A DNA stretch of 5,681 nucleotides from positions 1 through 5,681 of the forward strand of contig JAITUD010000303.1 in the NCBI GenBank assembly GCA_031286555.1, given 5' to 3'. Position 1 is the first letter of the stretch, and each line of letters starts with the position of its first letter. The position numbers were made by a program, and so were the translations under genes. The notes under the pieces are model-generated. The model did not search any database, was not told the origin of the DNA, and saw only the letters and a program-made list of their open reading frames with translations. This DNA is from Microbacterium sp. (lineage in GTDB: Bacteria > Actinomycetota > Actinomycetes > Actinomycetales > Microbacteriaceae). Shown here piece by piece: positions 5,039 through 5,681 of the stretch.

Positions 5039-5681
5039 CAGACTGGCTGCGCGTCGGGGTACGACACGCTCCCCAGCGGGTAGATGTGTCCGCCGCCGCG
5101 CGAGTGCTCGGCGGCGCCCTCGCCGTTGAGGCCGAGGAACACCCCGGTCGTCATCAGCTGGTAGCCCAGGTCGTGTAGCCAGACGCTCGCCACAGCGATG
5201 CGGAACTCGCGGAAGCAGAACAGGTACAGGCCGTCGGCGAACTTCCACACCGTGGACAGGTCCATGTCGCCGTGTCCGCGCTGCACGCCCTCGAGGCACT
5301 GCCAGGCGTAGCGCTGGCTGGAGATGTAGACGTGCTCGTACAGGTGCTGCGGGCTGTAGCGGTAGATGTTGCGCTTGCCGATCAGGTCGCGGCTGGATGC
5401 GGGGGCCTCGCCGGTGGGGGTGCCACCGTCGGTGGTCGCAGCGAAGAAGCGCTGCGAGACCCGGGGCACGCCCTCGGTCTCGACCTCGTCGATGTGCGAG
5501 ACCGTCACCAGCGCGCGGTGCGTCGAGGTGGAGTACACGACGGTGATCGCCTCGCGCTCGCGGCTGGTGAGCGGCAGGTGCACGAAGACGACGTCCGCGC
5601 GTACCGAGACCGCGTCGTAGGGGTCGGTCGCGCCGGTCTCGTCGACGGCGCCCGAGGCCGACCAGCTCACGGCATCCTCGT
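5038..5681 (-). CDS. MoaF-family (calycin-like) protein, 5' end outside window
   Basis: This is the 3' part of a gene: 213 residues are visible and the frame stays open to the window edge. A GTG at 5670 lies in frame, but it is preceded by open codons (Glu-Asp-Ala) and has no ribosome binding site, so the true start is probably upstream. Numbering from the first visible codon, residues 100-213 resemble the C-terminal domain of MoaF proteins. Landmarks are LIGKRNIYRYSP (99-110), the HLYEHVYISS stretch (112-121), YAWQCLEG (124-131), LYLFCFRE (151-158) and a closing SYPD (206-209). Residues 25-65 fit strands of the N-terminal barrel. MoaF is named from a Klebsiella monoamine-regulated locus; despite the family name, a role in molybdenum cofactor synthesis is not established, and its biochemistry is poorly known. 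The fold is related to lipocalins and phenolic acid decarboxylases, so binding or conversion of a small aromatic or amine is plausible inference. It is the first visible gene of the operon, with no signal peptide in the visible part. The family call is from remembered motifs. Confidence 0.75.
   Translation of the reverse strand, partial: EDAVSWSASGAVDETGATDPYDAVSVRADVVFVHLPLTSREREAITVVYSTSTHRALVTVSHIDEVETEGVPRVSQRFFAATTDGGTPTGEAPASSRDLIGKRNIYRYSPQHLYEHVYISSQRYAWQCLEGVQRGHGDMDLSTVWKFADGLYLFCFREFRIAVASVWLHDLGYQLMTTGVFLGLNGEGAAEHSRGGGHIYPLGSVSYPDAQPV

Noticed and set aside
5027..5299. N-terminal extension of the SnoaL-like gene into the MoaF-like gene
   Set aside because: The extension is Arg/Pro-rich, overlaps conserved MoaF_C codons, and lacks a ribosome binding site. 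The ATG at 5026 has one and begins the expected fold.
1..5681. CRISPR array, tRNA, rRNA, insertion sequence or riboswitch
   Set aside because: No spaced direct repeats, tRNA-like cloverleaf, transposase motif or terminal repeats were seen. The only non-coding spans are 11 nt and 55 nt, apart from the uncertain left edge.

Overview
The window comes from a high-G+C actinobacterium. The best guess is a Microbacteriaceae member such as Microbacterium. This rests on base composition, strong G/C preference at third codon positions, actinobacterial-style protein sequences, and dense use of the heptamer GGATGCC/GGCATCC. No rRNA, tRNA or marker gene is present, so the genus is an inference.

All six genes lie on the minus strand and read from position 5681 towards 1. 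They are packed so tightly that they look like one operon. In transcription order they are: (1) the 3' part of a MoaF-family (calycin/lipocalin-like) protein, cut by the right window edge; (2) a small SnoaL/NTF2-like protein; (3) a lipoprotein substrate-binding protein of the branched-chain/hydrophobic amino acid (HAAT, Liv-type) ABC family; (4) a LivH-type permease; (5) a natural LivM-LivG fusion, permease and ATPase in one chain; (6) a LivF-type ATPase that runs off the left window edge. Junctions are an 11-nt gap, a 4-nt ATGA overlap, a 55-nt gap, a 14-nt overlap and a 1-nt TGATG overlap. The 55-nt gap is the only real non-coding sequence, and it is almost filled by a strong hairpin between the binding-protein gene and the permease genes. 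No promoter or intrinsic terminator was found, so both probably lie outside the window.

Genes 3 to 6 make a complete Liv-type importer: binding lipoprotein, two membrane subunits and two ATPase domains. Genes 1 and 2 are two small predicted beta-barrel or cone-fold proteins that commonly occur near catabolic enzymes. Their translational coupling to the transporter suggests an uptake-plus-conversion module for a small organic compound, perhaps not an amino acid. The substrate cannot be read from the sequence.

The first 60 bases are about 95% G+C with long C runs, including C10 at 49-58. They encode a glycine-rich tail on LivF beyond the point where family members normally stop. This looks like a contig end or sequencing artefact, or else a genuine low-complexity extension.
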